From Clostridia bacterium (GTDB lineage Bacteria; Bacillota; Clostridia; Lachnospirales; Lachnospiraceae), in assembly GCA_003246295.1 (NCBI GenBank), contig QKAS01000012.1, positions 1 through 64,000 of the forward strand: 64,000 nt of DNA, given 5' to 3'. The position numbers and the translations under genes were made by a program. How positions within the stretch are numbered: position 1 is the first letter of the stretch; each line of letters starts with the position of its first letter. Below are positions 1 to 7,564 of this stretch, piece by piece. The notes beneath the pieces are model-generated. The model ran no database searches. It had not been told where the DNA came from and worked only from the letters and a program-made list of their open reading frames with translations.

Positions 1-2
1 CA

Positions 3-59
3 GATAGAGATGTGGCAATACACTCCTACAAAGTAGTTGAACTACAGAAAAAAATCTAA
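3..59 (+). CDS. 3' end of a truncated upstream gene
   Basis: An open frame enters the window from the left edge and ends at a TAA at 57-59. The visible tail reads DRDVAIHSYKVVELQKKI, a plausible hydrophilic C-terminus. The rest lies outside the window, so no function can be given. The next gene starts 52 bases downstream on the same strand, so the two could be cotranscribed. Confidence 0.35.
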   Translation, partial: DRDVAIHSYKVVELQKKI

Positions 60-111
60 AGTCCACAGCATCTGAATGTATTATAAATCACAATAATAAA
101 AGAAAGGAATT

Positions 112-1884
112 ATGATATTTAACTTCTATAAATATCATACAAGATATAAAATAATGAATAAAAAAAATATAGTTTTATTTTTGGCAATTGGCAATATGGC
201 AATACTAGCATCCCAATTAGCAGGATGTAGTAGTGTAAACTCTAAAGAATTAGTTAATATGATTAACAATAACGAATCAATAGAGATAGACGTATCAACT
301 CCAGAGAACTCAGAGCAAGGAACAGAGAAAACAATAGAGTGGACACAGCTAGACCAGCTTCAAACCTACAAAGACCTTAGATTAACATTTGATGATACCT
401 TAAACGTAGTATCATTTGGTCAGAATGGAAAGAATGGAGTTATATACGTAGATAAAGATGGTAATTGGACAGGAAATAGTACATTATACAATGCATTTAT
501 GAATGAGAAGTTTATTGATAGTTATTGGTCAGATACAGAAATCACAAAGAAATTAGCAGAAGCAGCATCAAGTGAGTTTGTAGATGTAGAATCACAAGCA
601 CAATCACTTATAGCAGGAATCAATGCATATTGGAATTTGCTACCAGACAGTGAACCAAACTACTCAAACTTAGGTTCAACCTTAAGCAGAGCAGAGTTTA
701 TGACATTAGTGTTTAAGTCAGACACACCAGTATCTGAAATAGAAGAAAACATCGAGTTCACCAAAGCAGTTGAAGGAGTAGCAGGAACCACATCAGAAAA
801 CACCGAAACAATATATGCTCAAGGAGTTGCAGATGATTTCTATTTAGATTACACCAATGATTCACTTGACACAGTAACATTCAATGGAACAATCACAAGA
901 GCAGAAGTAATCTACACTTTAGTAAATAGATATTTTTCAGAAGATTACTCAAAAGCTACAGGAGAGACTTCCACATACAGTGATGCAAAGAATGCAGGCA
1001 ACTTAGCAGAGAAGTTAAAATTCGTAGAAACAGATAAAGAGTCAGGAGTTACAACAGAGAAGAATAGATGGCAAGCATATGAATTAGCTTATAGCGTTAG
1101 TAATCCAGATAAAGGTTTATCAGACTCATTATACAAAGCTTTAGAAGTTGCAAAGAAACACAGTTTAATCACAGGAACAGAAAGTAGATGGGATGAAGGC
1201 TGTACCAAAGGAGAAGCAATCAACCTTATAATCAAAACATACGAAGCACTAGCAAAATCAGCAGGATACAATACAAATTCATCACAAGGTGCAAACGCAG
1301 GAACAGCAGTTCAATCAGGCACAGCAACCACATCCACAAACAAAACACAAACAGAAATGATAGCATCCTATGGAGTTGGTTCAGGCGAAGTCAAAGGAGA
1401 CAACGGAGAAGACGCAGTCACACCATATTCAACAATTGACCAATCCCTCTTAAAAGGAATCACAAATCCATCAGATATACCACAAGAATATATAGATAGT
1501 ATCATCAGTGCATTTCCAGAATTACAGCAATATGACCCAGCAGAAACATCAGATAACGTAAGAGCATGGATCGGAGATATGGGAGTAGAGTTTTATGCAA
1601 TCCTAACACCAGAGAATGTTTATAAAGACTTCTCCGAAATAGCCATCCCCTCCTGGTCCGACATGTTCCACAAAGAAAAATCCACCACCAGCGGAAGTAG
1701 TGGAAGCAATACAAGTAACACAACCAACAATACAACATCAAACACAACTTCAACAGCAAATAGCAACAACACAGTACAAGAACCAACAGTAGGTGAGGAA
1801 GATGCAGCAATAGCAGCAATGTTAGAAGCAGGAAACAATAAAGACACCGGAGAATCATCAGGAGAAACCGGTGTCACCAACTAA
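112..1884 (+). CDS. Lipoprotein with degenerate SLH-like repeats
   Basis: This 590-residue protein looks like a secreted, membrane-anchored lipoprotein. The N-terminus has a basic stretch, a hydrophobic core and a lipobox LAGC at residues 36-39, so Cys39 would be lipidated. Three spaced segments resemble S-layer-homology helices: LSRAEFMTLVFK, ITRAEVIYTLVNRYF and CTKGEAINLIIKTYEAL. The last quarter is a Ser/Thr/Asn-rich low-complexity linker ending in an acidic tail. The ATG at 112 is preferred because an AAAGGA ribosome binding site lies just upstream. The ATG at 154 would give a more usual signal peptide but has no such site. The gene ends at a hairpin (1907-1940). SLH domains usually hold proteins on cell-wall polymers; combined with a lipid anchor this suggests a cell-surface protein. 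The precise role is unknown. Confidence 0.7.
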   Translation: MIFNFYKYHTRYKIMNKKNIVLFLAIGNMAILASQLAGCSSVNSKELVNMINNNESIEIDVSTPENSEQGTEKTIEWTQLDQLQTYKDLRLTFDDTLNVVSFGQNGKNGVIYVDKDGNWTGNSTLYNAFMNEKFIDSYWSDTEITKKLAEAASSEFVDVESQAQSLIAGINAYWNLLPDSEPNYSNLGSTLSRAEFMTLVFKSDTPVSEIEENIEFTKAVEGVAGTTSENTETIYAQGVADDFYLDYTNDSLDTVTFNGTITRAEVIYTLVNRYFSEDYSKATGETSTYSDAKNAGNLAEKLKFVETDKESGVTTEKNRWQAYELAYSVSNPDKGLSDSLYKALEVAKKHSLITGTESRWDEGCTKGEAINLIIKTYEALAKSAGYNTNSSQGANAGTAVQSGTATTSTNKTQTEMIASYGVGSGEVKGDNGEDAVTPYSTIDQSLLKGITNPSDIPQEYIDSIISAFPELQQYDPAETSDNVRAWIGDMGVEFYAILTPENVYKDFSEIAIPSWSDMFHKEKSTTSGSSGSNTSNTTNNTTSNTTSTANSNNTVQEPTVGEEDAAIAAMLEAGNNKDTGESSGETGVTN

Positions 1885-1906
1885 CAACAACAAATAAACT
1901 AACAAT

Positions 1907-1946
1907 GACCTACCACATCATCTCCAAGATGTAGTAGGTCACCCTA
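1907..1946 (+). terminator. Hairpin after the SLH-like lipoprotein gene
   Basis: GACCTAC at the 5' side pairs with GTAGGTC, and ACATC with GATGT, giving a stem of about 12 bp across 1907-1940 with one mismatch. The tail after it is only partly T-rich, so it may be a weak intrinsic terminator. Confidence 0.5.
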
Positions 1947-1968
1947 TTTAAGAGAGGAAACAATTAAC

Positions 1969-2361
1969 ATGAATACAAACAACATTAATCCAAATAATAC
2001 AAAATCAACCAAAACATATAATAAAAGTAAATAGTATATCAACTGTAAATGTGGAAACACAATATTAATAACAAAAGATAATCCAACAGGTAAATGTGTA
2101 AACATAGGATGCAGTAGATATGGATACAACCAACCAAATGAAGAATCATATTATAAATCAGAAGAGGGTATACTAACAAATATGAAAATGGAGTATCTAA
2201 ACTCAGAGTATTTAGGTAAGGAATATGATTTTGAGGGAAATTCAATGGTATGTATAAGGGTACTACATCCAGGTTTGTTACTTTTCATAGGAACTTTATT
2301 TCAAGAATGTATAGTACTTTCAGAGGAAAAACTACTTTCCTACTTATCAAGCAGGGTTTAA
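1969..2361 (+). pseudogene. Zn-ribbon-like small protein gene, interrupted by TAG
   Basis: An ATG at 1969 with a good ribosome binding site (AGAGGAAA) opens a frame that meets an amber codon at 2032-2034 (codon 22) and then stays open to a TAA at 2359-2361, 130 codons in all. Just after the amber the frame encodes CKCGNTILI, then CVNIGC, a C-x-C...C-x4-C spacing like a zinc ribbon. The coding look is strongest to about residue 90. Either the gene is dead by a nonsense mutation, or translation starts further down, or the amber is read through. No family is recognised. It converges with the minus-strand gene that ends at 2377. Confidence 0.45.
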
Positions 2362-2376
2362 CTTATAACTCATTAC

Positions 2377-2925
2377 TTAAAACATATCAGGATGCCAAAA
2401 CATACTCCAATCATTTGTCTTTCTACCATTAGTAAGTGCAAATAACTCACTGTGTATAAAATAGACAATAGCAGAGTAAACAGCTTTTCTAGCAAATAAG
2501 TTTAAGTTATAACATAGGAGAATAAGTATGACACATACAAAGAAAACAAATAAGCAACCTCCAGTAGCATATAATCTTATCAAATTATATTTACGTTCAT
2601 TTTTTAGTATTAAGTCAATATTAGAGGTTGTTTTAAGTACAGTAGAGCCAGATTTAGACTCCAATGTGGATATATTTGGACGAACATGTTCTTTAATTAA
2701 AACACCAATAATGACAATAGAAACAGAGTGTCCAAATTCATGTGGCCTACCGCAGATTTTAGGAACAGCATATAGGATGGCAAATGGTAGAATAGAAACC
2801 AAAGCAGAACTTATAGAATTTTTAAGTTCCAACATAATACTAAGAGGAAAGCTACTAAGTAAAATTATAGATAGTATTGTAGTACCACAGATGATTTTTT
2901 GTGCACTAGTTAGTTTATTTCTCAT
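2377..2925 (-). CDS. Membrane protein with HExxH motif (M50-like peptidase candidate)
   Basis: The protein has 182 residues and several hydrophobic segments (about residues 10-32, 38-58, 66-77, 118-145 and 150-167). HEFGH at residues 62-66 matches the zinc-binding HExxH motif of metallopeptidases. Near the C-terminus NDW at 171-173 followed by HPDMF resembles the second metal-ligand region (N/TDxx) of intramembrane site-2-type peptidases. An AGGAG ribosome binding site lies about nine bases before the ATG. A + strand frame of similar length (2528-3064) covers most of the same DNA and also has a ribosome binding site. The minus frame is preferred because of its paired motifs. Family membership is inferred from motif order only. 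Confidence 0.55.
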   Translation of the reverse strand: MRNKLTSAQKIICGTTILSIILLSSFPLSIMLELKNSISSALVSILPFAILYAVPKICGRPHEFGHSVSIVIIGVLIKEHVRPNISTLESKSGSTVLKTTSNIDLILKNERKYNLIRLYATGGCLFVFFVCVILILLCYNLNLFARKAVYSAIVYFIHSELFALTNGRKTNDWSMFWHPDMF

Positions 2926-3158
2926 TCAGATATCTCCTAAAGAATATGAAGTTTACATTTGCATGACTACATTGGTATTATTACTAATTAAAATGATTAT
3001 ACTAGGTACACAGTGTTACGAAATAGAGAATCTATTACACAATGGCATAGCCAATGAAGACTAAATGGATGAAAAATCAGTAAATTATTTTAATACTATC
3101 ATAGTAATAAAAAAACAATATAACTAACAACACACCATTTAACAGGGGAAACAATAAT

Positions 3159-3494
3159 ATGCTAAAAATATATTTCGGAGATATGAAAGATTCAATCTAT
3201 AACACATCAGTCTATTTTAAGAATCAATATGAAGACGAATGGATAATACAGCCATTAGTAAAAGAAATTATAAAAGATATTGATAAATCAGAAGTATTAG
3301 ACTCAAACTTAATTGACAGTCCAGTGTTAGGTAAGATATCGCCATTACAATTAGCAGGTGGAACAAAGACATTAATATTAATGATAAACGATGACTCAAG
3401 AGTATTTAATGCATCAACATGTGGAGATAATTGTGCAAAGTGGATATTAAAGATAGCTGAAGAAAAAGATTTAATAATCAATTTCATAAACTAG
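3159..3494 (+). CDS. DUF4869-like protein
   Basis: This 111-residue protein begins MLKIYFGDM, and its blocks DSPVLG, GGTKTLIL and FNASTCGDNCAKW are ones I associate with DUF4869, a family of unknown function common in gut Firmicutes. It is soluble, with no signal peptide. The ribosome binding site is GGGGA upstream of 3159. The end at a TAG looks earlier than I expect for the family, so the C-terminus may be shortened. The next strong signal is a terminator-like hairpin at about 3549. Confidence 0.6.
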   Translation: MLKIYFGDMKDSIYNTSVYFKNQYEDEWIIQPLVKEIIKDIDKSEVLDSNLIDSPVLGKISPLQLAGGTKTLILMINDDSRVFNASTCGDNCAKWILKIAEEKDLIINFIN

Positions 3495-3782
3495 AACAGT
3501 TATTTGAAACACTATAGCACGGATAAGAATCAAGGAATCATTAAATTGTCAATTGCCAAAATAAGGCAATTTTTTTTTACTAAAATATAGGATACATATT
3601 GAGCAATTTTTATGTTTCATAGATTATTACAGTAATTTGAAACATATTAGCATTAAGACAAAATATAATATCAATAGTATAAGTAATAGTAAGTCAAAGC
3701 GTTTAATTGTGATTATTTGAAGCATCTTAATTTATGACATGTTTGTATAAACCATAAAAAAATGATGGAGGAATGGTGTAAT
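3495..3782 (+). other. Intergenic stretch with a terminator and repeated TTTGAAACA motifs
   Basis: AATTGCC and GGCAATT flank a short loop at about 3549-3570 and are followed by a run of T, which looks like an intrinsic terminator for the DUF4869-like gene. Three direct copies of a motif starting ATTTGAAACA or ATTTGAAGCA lie at 3502, 3635 and 3715, and an inverted TGTTTCA lies at about 3613. They sit just upstream of a gene for an HTH protein, so they could be operator sites. I see no coding frame here. Confidence 0.4.
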
Positions 3783-4208
3783 ATGTCGGATCTAGTGATT
3801 GCAAAGAGAATAGCATTATTAAAAGAGAATGAAAGTATTGATGAAAAGAGATTACAGGAGCTTTTAAATTATACTGGAAAGAATACAAATGAGTTAATAC
3901 AAGCTCTTATTACAATTTTTTTAATGGAAAAGTTTGGCAATGATACTTTAAATTACAAAATTAAGATGTTTGAAAATGAAGTTAAGGCACTTGAGGTTGT
4001 AATTAGTAATTTGAAAAATCAATATGGTTTAAATGGGAATGTCATTCAGACAAGTAAAGTTGCCTCAGGTGTGAAGATAGCAAAAAAGCATGAACAGATA
4101 GGAGAAATTAGAAGAATGAAAGAAGCTGGTTTATCAGATAATAAAATAATGGAAAGACTGCAAATAAGTAGAAGTACATTATGGAGACTAAAAAGCAGTA
4201 AGCTATAA
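3783..4208 (+). CDS. Small protein with C-terminal helix-turn-helix
   Basis: About 141 residues from the ATG at 3783, chosen because GGAGG lies 11 bases upstream; an in-frame ATG at 3762 precedes that site. The N-terminal two thirds are helical and charged. The last 40 residues (GLSDNKIMERLQISRSTLWRL) form a clear helix-turn-helix of the kind found at the end of resolvases and in small regulators. No recombinase catalytic domain is present, so a DNA-binding regulator of the island is more likely. The repeated motifs directly upstream could be its own operator. Confidence 0.6.
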   Translation: MSDLVIAKRIALLKENESIDEKRLQELLNYTGKNTNELIQALITIFLMEKFGNDTLNYKIKMFENEVKALEVVISNLKNQYGLNGNVIQTSKVASGVKIAKKHEQIGEIRRMKEAGLSDNKIMERLQISRSTLWRLKSSKL

Positions 4209-4331
4209 AGTTCATAATAAAAGTTAACATACAGATATTAAAAACTGTATAAAATCACATATTGATTTAATACTGCACAGCGTTAAAATATCATTATAAA
4301 AAATGGCGCAAAGCGCAGAAAGTAGGTCACT

Positions 4332-4886
4332 ATGTGTGTAATGTATATTATCAATGAATTAGTTTTAGGAAACAGGACGCTGGGTTATGAGATAGCAACA
4401 GATAAAGAAATAATTGAAATGACAAGTAAGCAGCTAAAGGATGCATTAAAAAATGTAAAAGATATAAGGGGTTTAATAATTGATGAGAAAAGTCAGGAAT
4501 TAATTTTTGACAAGGAAGGGTTTTATACAAGAAATTGTATGATCAAGTCACATATAAATCAACTGAAGGCAAAAGTACCTGAAGAGAGTATAGCAAATAT
4601 AATGTATGTGGTTACGGGAATGCATAATGAAGGATCGGAAGTACTTTTTGATGTTATCAGTAGTAGATTTGCAAGAGAATCAATCTCAGAGGATAAACTT
4701 AAAGCACTATATGAAATAGGAAGTATATCTGGTGGAGTAAAAATTGAAAATAATAAGATATTACTTGCAGAGAAAAATAAAAAGACAGCTTTGGAAAAAA
4801 CCAATTCAGGGATCAACGTTATTAACAATGTAGGTAATACCGAAGAGAAAAAGAAAGAAGGAATATTAAGTGGATTTAGCAGATAA
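4332..4886 (+). CDS. Hypothetical protein, 184 aa
   Basis: A soluble protein of 184 residues with a mixed alpha/beta N-terminal half (MYIINELVLGNRTLGYEI) and a polar, flexible C-terminus rich in Lys, Asn and Glu. I recognise no family. An AGTAGG site precedes the ATG at 4332; the ATG at 4341 is an alternative. A 45-codon membrane-peptide frame starts one base after its stop codon, so the two are probably translated together. Confidence 0.5.
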   Translation: MCVMYIINELVLGNRTLGYEIATDKEIIEMTSKQLKDALKNVKDIRGLIIDEKSQELIFDKEGFYTRNCMIKSHINQLKAKVPEESIANIMYVVTGMHNEGSEVLFDVISSRFARESISEDKLKALYEIGSISGGVKIENNKILLAEKNKKTALEKTNSGINVINNVGNTEEKKKEGILSGFSR

Positions 4887-4887
4887 T

Positions 4888-5025
4888 ATGATGGCACAGT
4901 TTATAATTGGAAATACTCTGATTGGTTTAGTAATAATACTTTTTATGATTTGTTGTATCATATATATTTGCAAAAACTTATTTTTATTGTTTAAAAAAAT
5001 TTTATATTCCGAAATGGATGAGTAA
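4888..5025 (+). CDS. Small membrane protein, 45 aa
   Basis: The frame starts MMAQFIIGNTLIGLVIILF and holds one long hydrophobic helix (about residues 5-28) followed by a basic and aromatic tail ending in MDE. It starts one base after the stop of the preceding gene, which points to translational coupling. It is too short for family assignment; a membrane-anchored peptide, holin-like or toxin-like, cannot be told apart from sequence. Confidence 0.45.
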   Translation: MMAQFIIGNTLIGLVIILFMICCIIYICKNLFLLFKKILYSEMDE

Positions 5026-5030
5026 ATAGT

Positions 5031-5052
5031 CTTGGAAAGTGCATGCCAAAAA
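5031..5052 (+). repeat. Exact 22-bp direct repeat, copy 1
   Basis: The 22 bases starting CTTGGAAAGTGCATGCC occur again without mismatch at 7965-7986. This copy is noncoding, six bases after the stop of the 45-aa frame and just before a terminator hairpin. The unit carries an imperfect dyad TTGG...CCAA around TGCA. Confidence 0.7.
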
Positions 5053-5056
5053 AGAG

Positions 5057-5097
5057 ACACCCTTATTGTGATGATTAATTACAATGGGGGTGTTTTG
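5057..5097 (+). terminator. Intrinsic terminator
   Basis: ACACCC at 5057-5062 pairs with GGGTGT at 5088-5093, extended inward by ATTGT/ACAAT, and is followed by TTTT. It ends the unit carrying the 184-aa and 45-aa proteins. Confidence 0.6.
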
Positions 5098-5164
5098 TGT
5101 ATGACATACTTTTTATCATGATTATTAGTTAGGAGTATAAAATAAATTTTGAAAGGAAAATGTT

Positions 5165-5227
5165 ATGAAAAATTTTTTTAATTACATCAAAGATTTTTAT
5201 TGTCTGGTACAAAAGTTTAAAAGGTGA
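5165..5227 (+). CDS. Very short frame (20 aa), possible leader peptide
   Basis: GAAAGGAAAA lies just before an ATG at 5165 that opens a 20-codon frame (MKNFFNYIKDFYCLVQKFKR) ending in TGA at 5225. Its last codons, AAAAGG, double as the ribosome binding site for the TTG start of the next gene at 5238. This is compatible with a translational leader, but the peptide is too short to be sure. Confidence 0.3.
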   Translation: MKNFFNYIKDFYCLVQKFKR

Positions 5228-5237
5228 TGCGGTTTAT

Positions 5238-5531
5238 TTGAAGAGATTAAAAGAAAATAATGTTTTTAAGAGAGAGGATGAAGTTAATTTGAGATACAGT
5301 ATAAAAAATAGTTTTGAAATAATGGAAGATGATGGAGCCATAATTAAAGGTTGTAATATTCAGATGTTTATTAGAGAAACAGATGCAAATATAGAAGATA
5401 TATCAGAATTTGTTGATGTAGTTAATTATAAATATAGTGAAATTATTAGTGGAATGAATAGTGTTATTGAGAAAGAAAAATCAATGATTTGCAATTGCAA
5501 AGAGAAAAATGGGTTTAAAAGAGAAGGCTAA
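5238..5531 (+). CDS. Hypothetical protein, 97 aa
   Basis: A soluble acidic protein of 97 residues starting at a TTG codon. The only ribosome binding site (AAAAGGTG at about 5219-5226) fits that start, and the nearest ATG (5226) leads straight to a stop. The middle reads as a small alpha/beta domain (IIKGCNIQMFIRETDANIED), and a CNC motif sits near the C-terminus. No family is recognised. Confidence 0.45.
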   Translation: MKRLKENNVFKREDEVNLRYSIKNSFEIMEDDGAIIKGCNIQMFIRETDANIEDISEFVDVVNYKYSEIISGMNSVIEKEKSMICNCKEKNGFKREG

Positions 5532-5584
5532 TAATGGTGTAGAAATAATGTTACTAAAAATACAAGAGAGAGGAGCATTACAAC

Positions 5585-5767
5585 ATGAAAAACTATAGGC
5601 TACATGCAATTAAAAAAGGAAATATTATTTACATTGTTCATGAAAGTGAGATGGGTACTAAGGAAATTATAGGAGCCTATATTATTCCGAATGATGGGAA
5701 GCATATGAAAGATCTTGAGTTCTATAAAGGATTGGAAAAAATATACAATGAAAGGTTGAAGCAATGA
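5585..5767 (+). CDS. Hypothetical protein, 60 aa
   Basis: A small soluble protein (MKNYRLHAIKKGNIIYIVHE) with a GAGAGGAG ribosome binding site. Its stop codon overlaps the ATG of the following, interrupted frame by four bases (ATGA), so the two belonged to one translational unit. No family is recognised. Confidence 0.5.
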   Translation: MKNYRLHAIKKGNIIYIVHESEMGTKEIIGAYIIPNDGKHMKDLEFYKGLEKIYNERLKQ

Positions 5768-5982
5768 GAGATATACATCAAGAGGAAATGGATAACATTA
5801 TTAATAAATATATTTTGATGAAAATAATCTGTCTGGAAAGATCAGGAGAATTTATGATAAAGAATAAATCAATAGCAGAATATGTTTTCAAGAATCTTTT
5901 GAATTAGTAGACTGCTTTTACTATAGAAGAAAAGAAAAAAATTAAAGACAGCATTATAAAGGGAGGAGACATTGAATCTTAA
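5764..5982 (+). pseudogene. Small helical protein gene with two tandem TAG codons
   Basis: The frame starts at the ATG at 5764, overlapping the upstream stop codon. It runs 47 codons (MRDIHQEEMDNIINKYILMK...FKNLLN), meets TAG TAG at 5905-5910, and continues for 23 further sensible codons (TAFTIEEKKKIKDSIIKGGD) to a TAA at 5980. The second part reads as the natural helical end of the first, so the gene seems to be split by nonsense codons. A functional 47-aa product cannot be excluded. Confidence 0.45.
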
Positions 5983-6856
5983 ACATTTTTTGAACTAGTT
6001 AATAATCAGGGTAAAACGTTGAAATAAAAAAACAATAATAATTTGGGTGTTTACTAAATCGAATATAAGGCTAGTTAATAATAATAATTGAACACTTATA
6101 TAATCAAAGTTAAAAAATTGATAAAGATAATTAAATTGAGAAAAGAAATATTGAATGGTGTGTGGACAAAAAATAGGTACATACAGGGTGTAAGAATTTT
6201 TTTGAACGGATTTATAATAATTTTTAGAAAAATAGAAAAATCTATTATAAAGGGATATTTTAGTTATGAAATATGGTTTTCTGGGTATTAATCAATGTGC
6301 TTTTTTAAAAAATTTAAATATTATGGAGTTATGAGATAGGATTTCATAGTGAGATAATACAAACTGGAGGCTAGTTAAAAAATGCAAAATCATGAAACAA
6401 GTTTAAGAAAGAAACGATATTATCATATGAAAATCGGGAAAAAATGTAAAAAGAAGAATAGATGTTTTAGAATCTACAATTATTAAAGAATTGTGATAAA
6501 CATAAGATGATTAAAAATAGAAAAATTTAGATTACAGTAAATAGGATTAAGATGTCATTTGAGTATTTTATTCACGTAAATATACAGTTTATGTGAACAC
6601 AGAAAACAAAATAATAGCAGATAAAGAATTTTTTCATTATAGAATCGAAAATTTTGATACTTTAAACACTATATATATGTTAAATAAATATTTATCAACT
6701 ATATATAGTGTTTTTGTTGACTTAATAAGAATTTAGGAATAACATTAATATAATAATACTTCGTAAAACAGTTTTAGAGAGGAGGCAAGTCATATTTGAT
6801 AAAAAAATGGGGAGAAGTATTGTAAAACTAATAAACTATAAGGGAGATATAAAAAA
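5983..6856 (+). other. AT-rich stretch with decayed frames and a hairpin
   Basis: No convincing gene is seen over about 870 bases. There are short frames with possible ribosome binding sites, 22 aa at 6266-6334 (MKYGFLGINQCAFLKNLNIM) and 34 very basic aa at 6382-6486, and a frame remnant reading VNTENKIIADKEFFHYRIEN upstream of the hairpin. CTAGTTAA recurs three times (about 5995, 6071 and 6371), hinting at old duplications. A perfect 14-bp inverted repeat (6664-6677 with 6700-6713) followed by T residues looks like a terminator for a lost gene. A GAGGAGG site at about 6780 precedes only a nine-codon frame. Confidence 0.4.
6664..6717 (+). terminator. Perfect 14-bp inverted repeat with T tail
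   Basis: AAACACTATATATA at 6664-6677 pairs exactly with 6700-6713 and is followed by more T. The stem is AT-rich, so termination would be weak. It may instead be a protein-binding palindrome ahead of the DUF1508 gene. Confidence 0.4.
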
Positions 6857-7231
6857 ATGGCAAAATTTGTAATCAAAAAATCACCAAAGGGTTATACTTT
6901 TCAACTTAAAGCTGGTAATGGAGAAACAATAGGCACAGGTGGAGAAGTATATACAACAAAAGATGCTTGTGAAAAAGGAGTTCAAAGTGTAAAAACAAAC
7001 GCTCCGAAAGCTAATACGGAAGATCAAACAGTTTCACCTATAGAAAAAGAAAACTGTCCAAAATTTGAGTTATATAAGGATGTATCAAGCAATTATAGAT
7101 TCAGACTGTTGGCTACAAATGGACAGAATATATTAGCGTCAGAAGCTTACACAACAAAAGATGCATGTAAAAATGGTATTGACAGTGTGAAGAAAAATGC
7201 ACCGATTGCGACTGTAGAAGAGGAAGAATAA
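6857..7231 (+). CDS. DUF1508 (YegP-type) protein with two repeats
   Basis: The 124-residue protein is two tandem copies of a domain of about 48 residues. Repeat 1 (residues 2-49) reads FVIKKSPKGYTFQLKAGNGE and ends YTTKDACEKGVQSVKTNAP. Repeat 2 (about 69-117) reads FELYKDVSSNYRFRLLATNG and ends YTTKDACKNGIDSVKKNAP. This is the DUF1508/YegP pattern. The family is small, cytosolic and of unknown function, often seen in mobile or stress-related loci. The gene has a GGGAGA ribosome binding site and a strong terminator, so it forms its own unit. Confidence 0.85.
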   Translation: MAKFVIKKSPKGYTFQLKAGNGETIGTGGEVYTTKDACEKGVQSVKTNAPKANTEDQTVSPIEKENCPKFELYKDVSSNYRFRLLATNGQNILASEAYTTKDACKNGIDSVKKNAPIATVEEEE

Positions 7232-7287
7232 TTTATAACACAAACCCCATCAAATTTAATTTTTTGATGGGGTTTGTGTTATAAATT
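7230..7287. terminator. 25-bp perfect inverted repeat, strong bidirectional terminator
   Basis: The bases at 7230-7254 pair without mismatch with 7263-7287 around an 8-base loop. The centre of the stem is CCCCATC/GATGGGG. It directly follows the DUF1508 stop codon and insulates that gene from the Mrr/AbiH unit. Confidence 0.75.
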
Positions 7288-7564
7288 GGTTTTAAAAAAA
7301 ATAGAAAAATTTTAGGTTGTGTATTACATTGTTAAATGCAATAACAGTAGGGAAAAAAAGAGATAGCATATCATGAACACATTGCTAAAAATACTAGGTA
7401 CATTAAGGTGCAATTCATCTTAAATAAAATAAATAATGTGTGTTGATAAAAAATGGAGTGGTTAAAATTTACTCTGGAACATTTGAAAAATAATAATATC
7501 ATTATACTTGCAAAAATGACATATCAGCGTTATCATTCCCCCAATTTAAATGGAGGAAAATATT

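Noticed and set aside
1505..1880. Minus-strand frames rich in Leu, Val and Tyr under the lipoprotein gene
   Set aside because: They are the complement of the Asn/Thr/Ser-rich linker, which gives long hydrophobic shadows.
2528..3064. Plus-strand frame of 178 codons with an AGGAG site
   Set aside because: It covers the minus-strand HExxH gene and shows no recognisable motif; the minus frame has paired metalloprotease-like motifs. The choice is not certain.
3783..4208. Serine resolvase
   Set aside because: Only the C-terminal helix-turn-helix resembles a resolvase; the catalytic domain is missing and the length is too short.
6088..6291. 67-codon frame starting with TTG
   Set aside because: No ribosome binding site, composition almost only Ile, Lys and Asn as expected from AT-rich DNA, and it lies in a decayed region.
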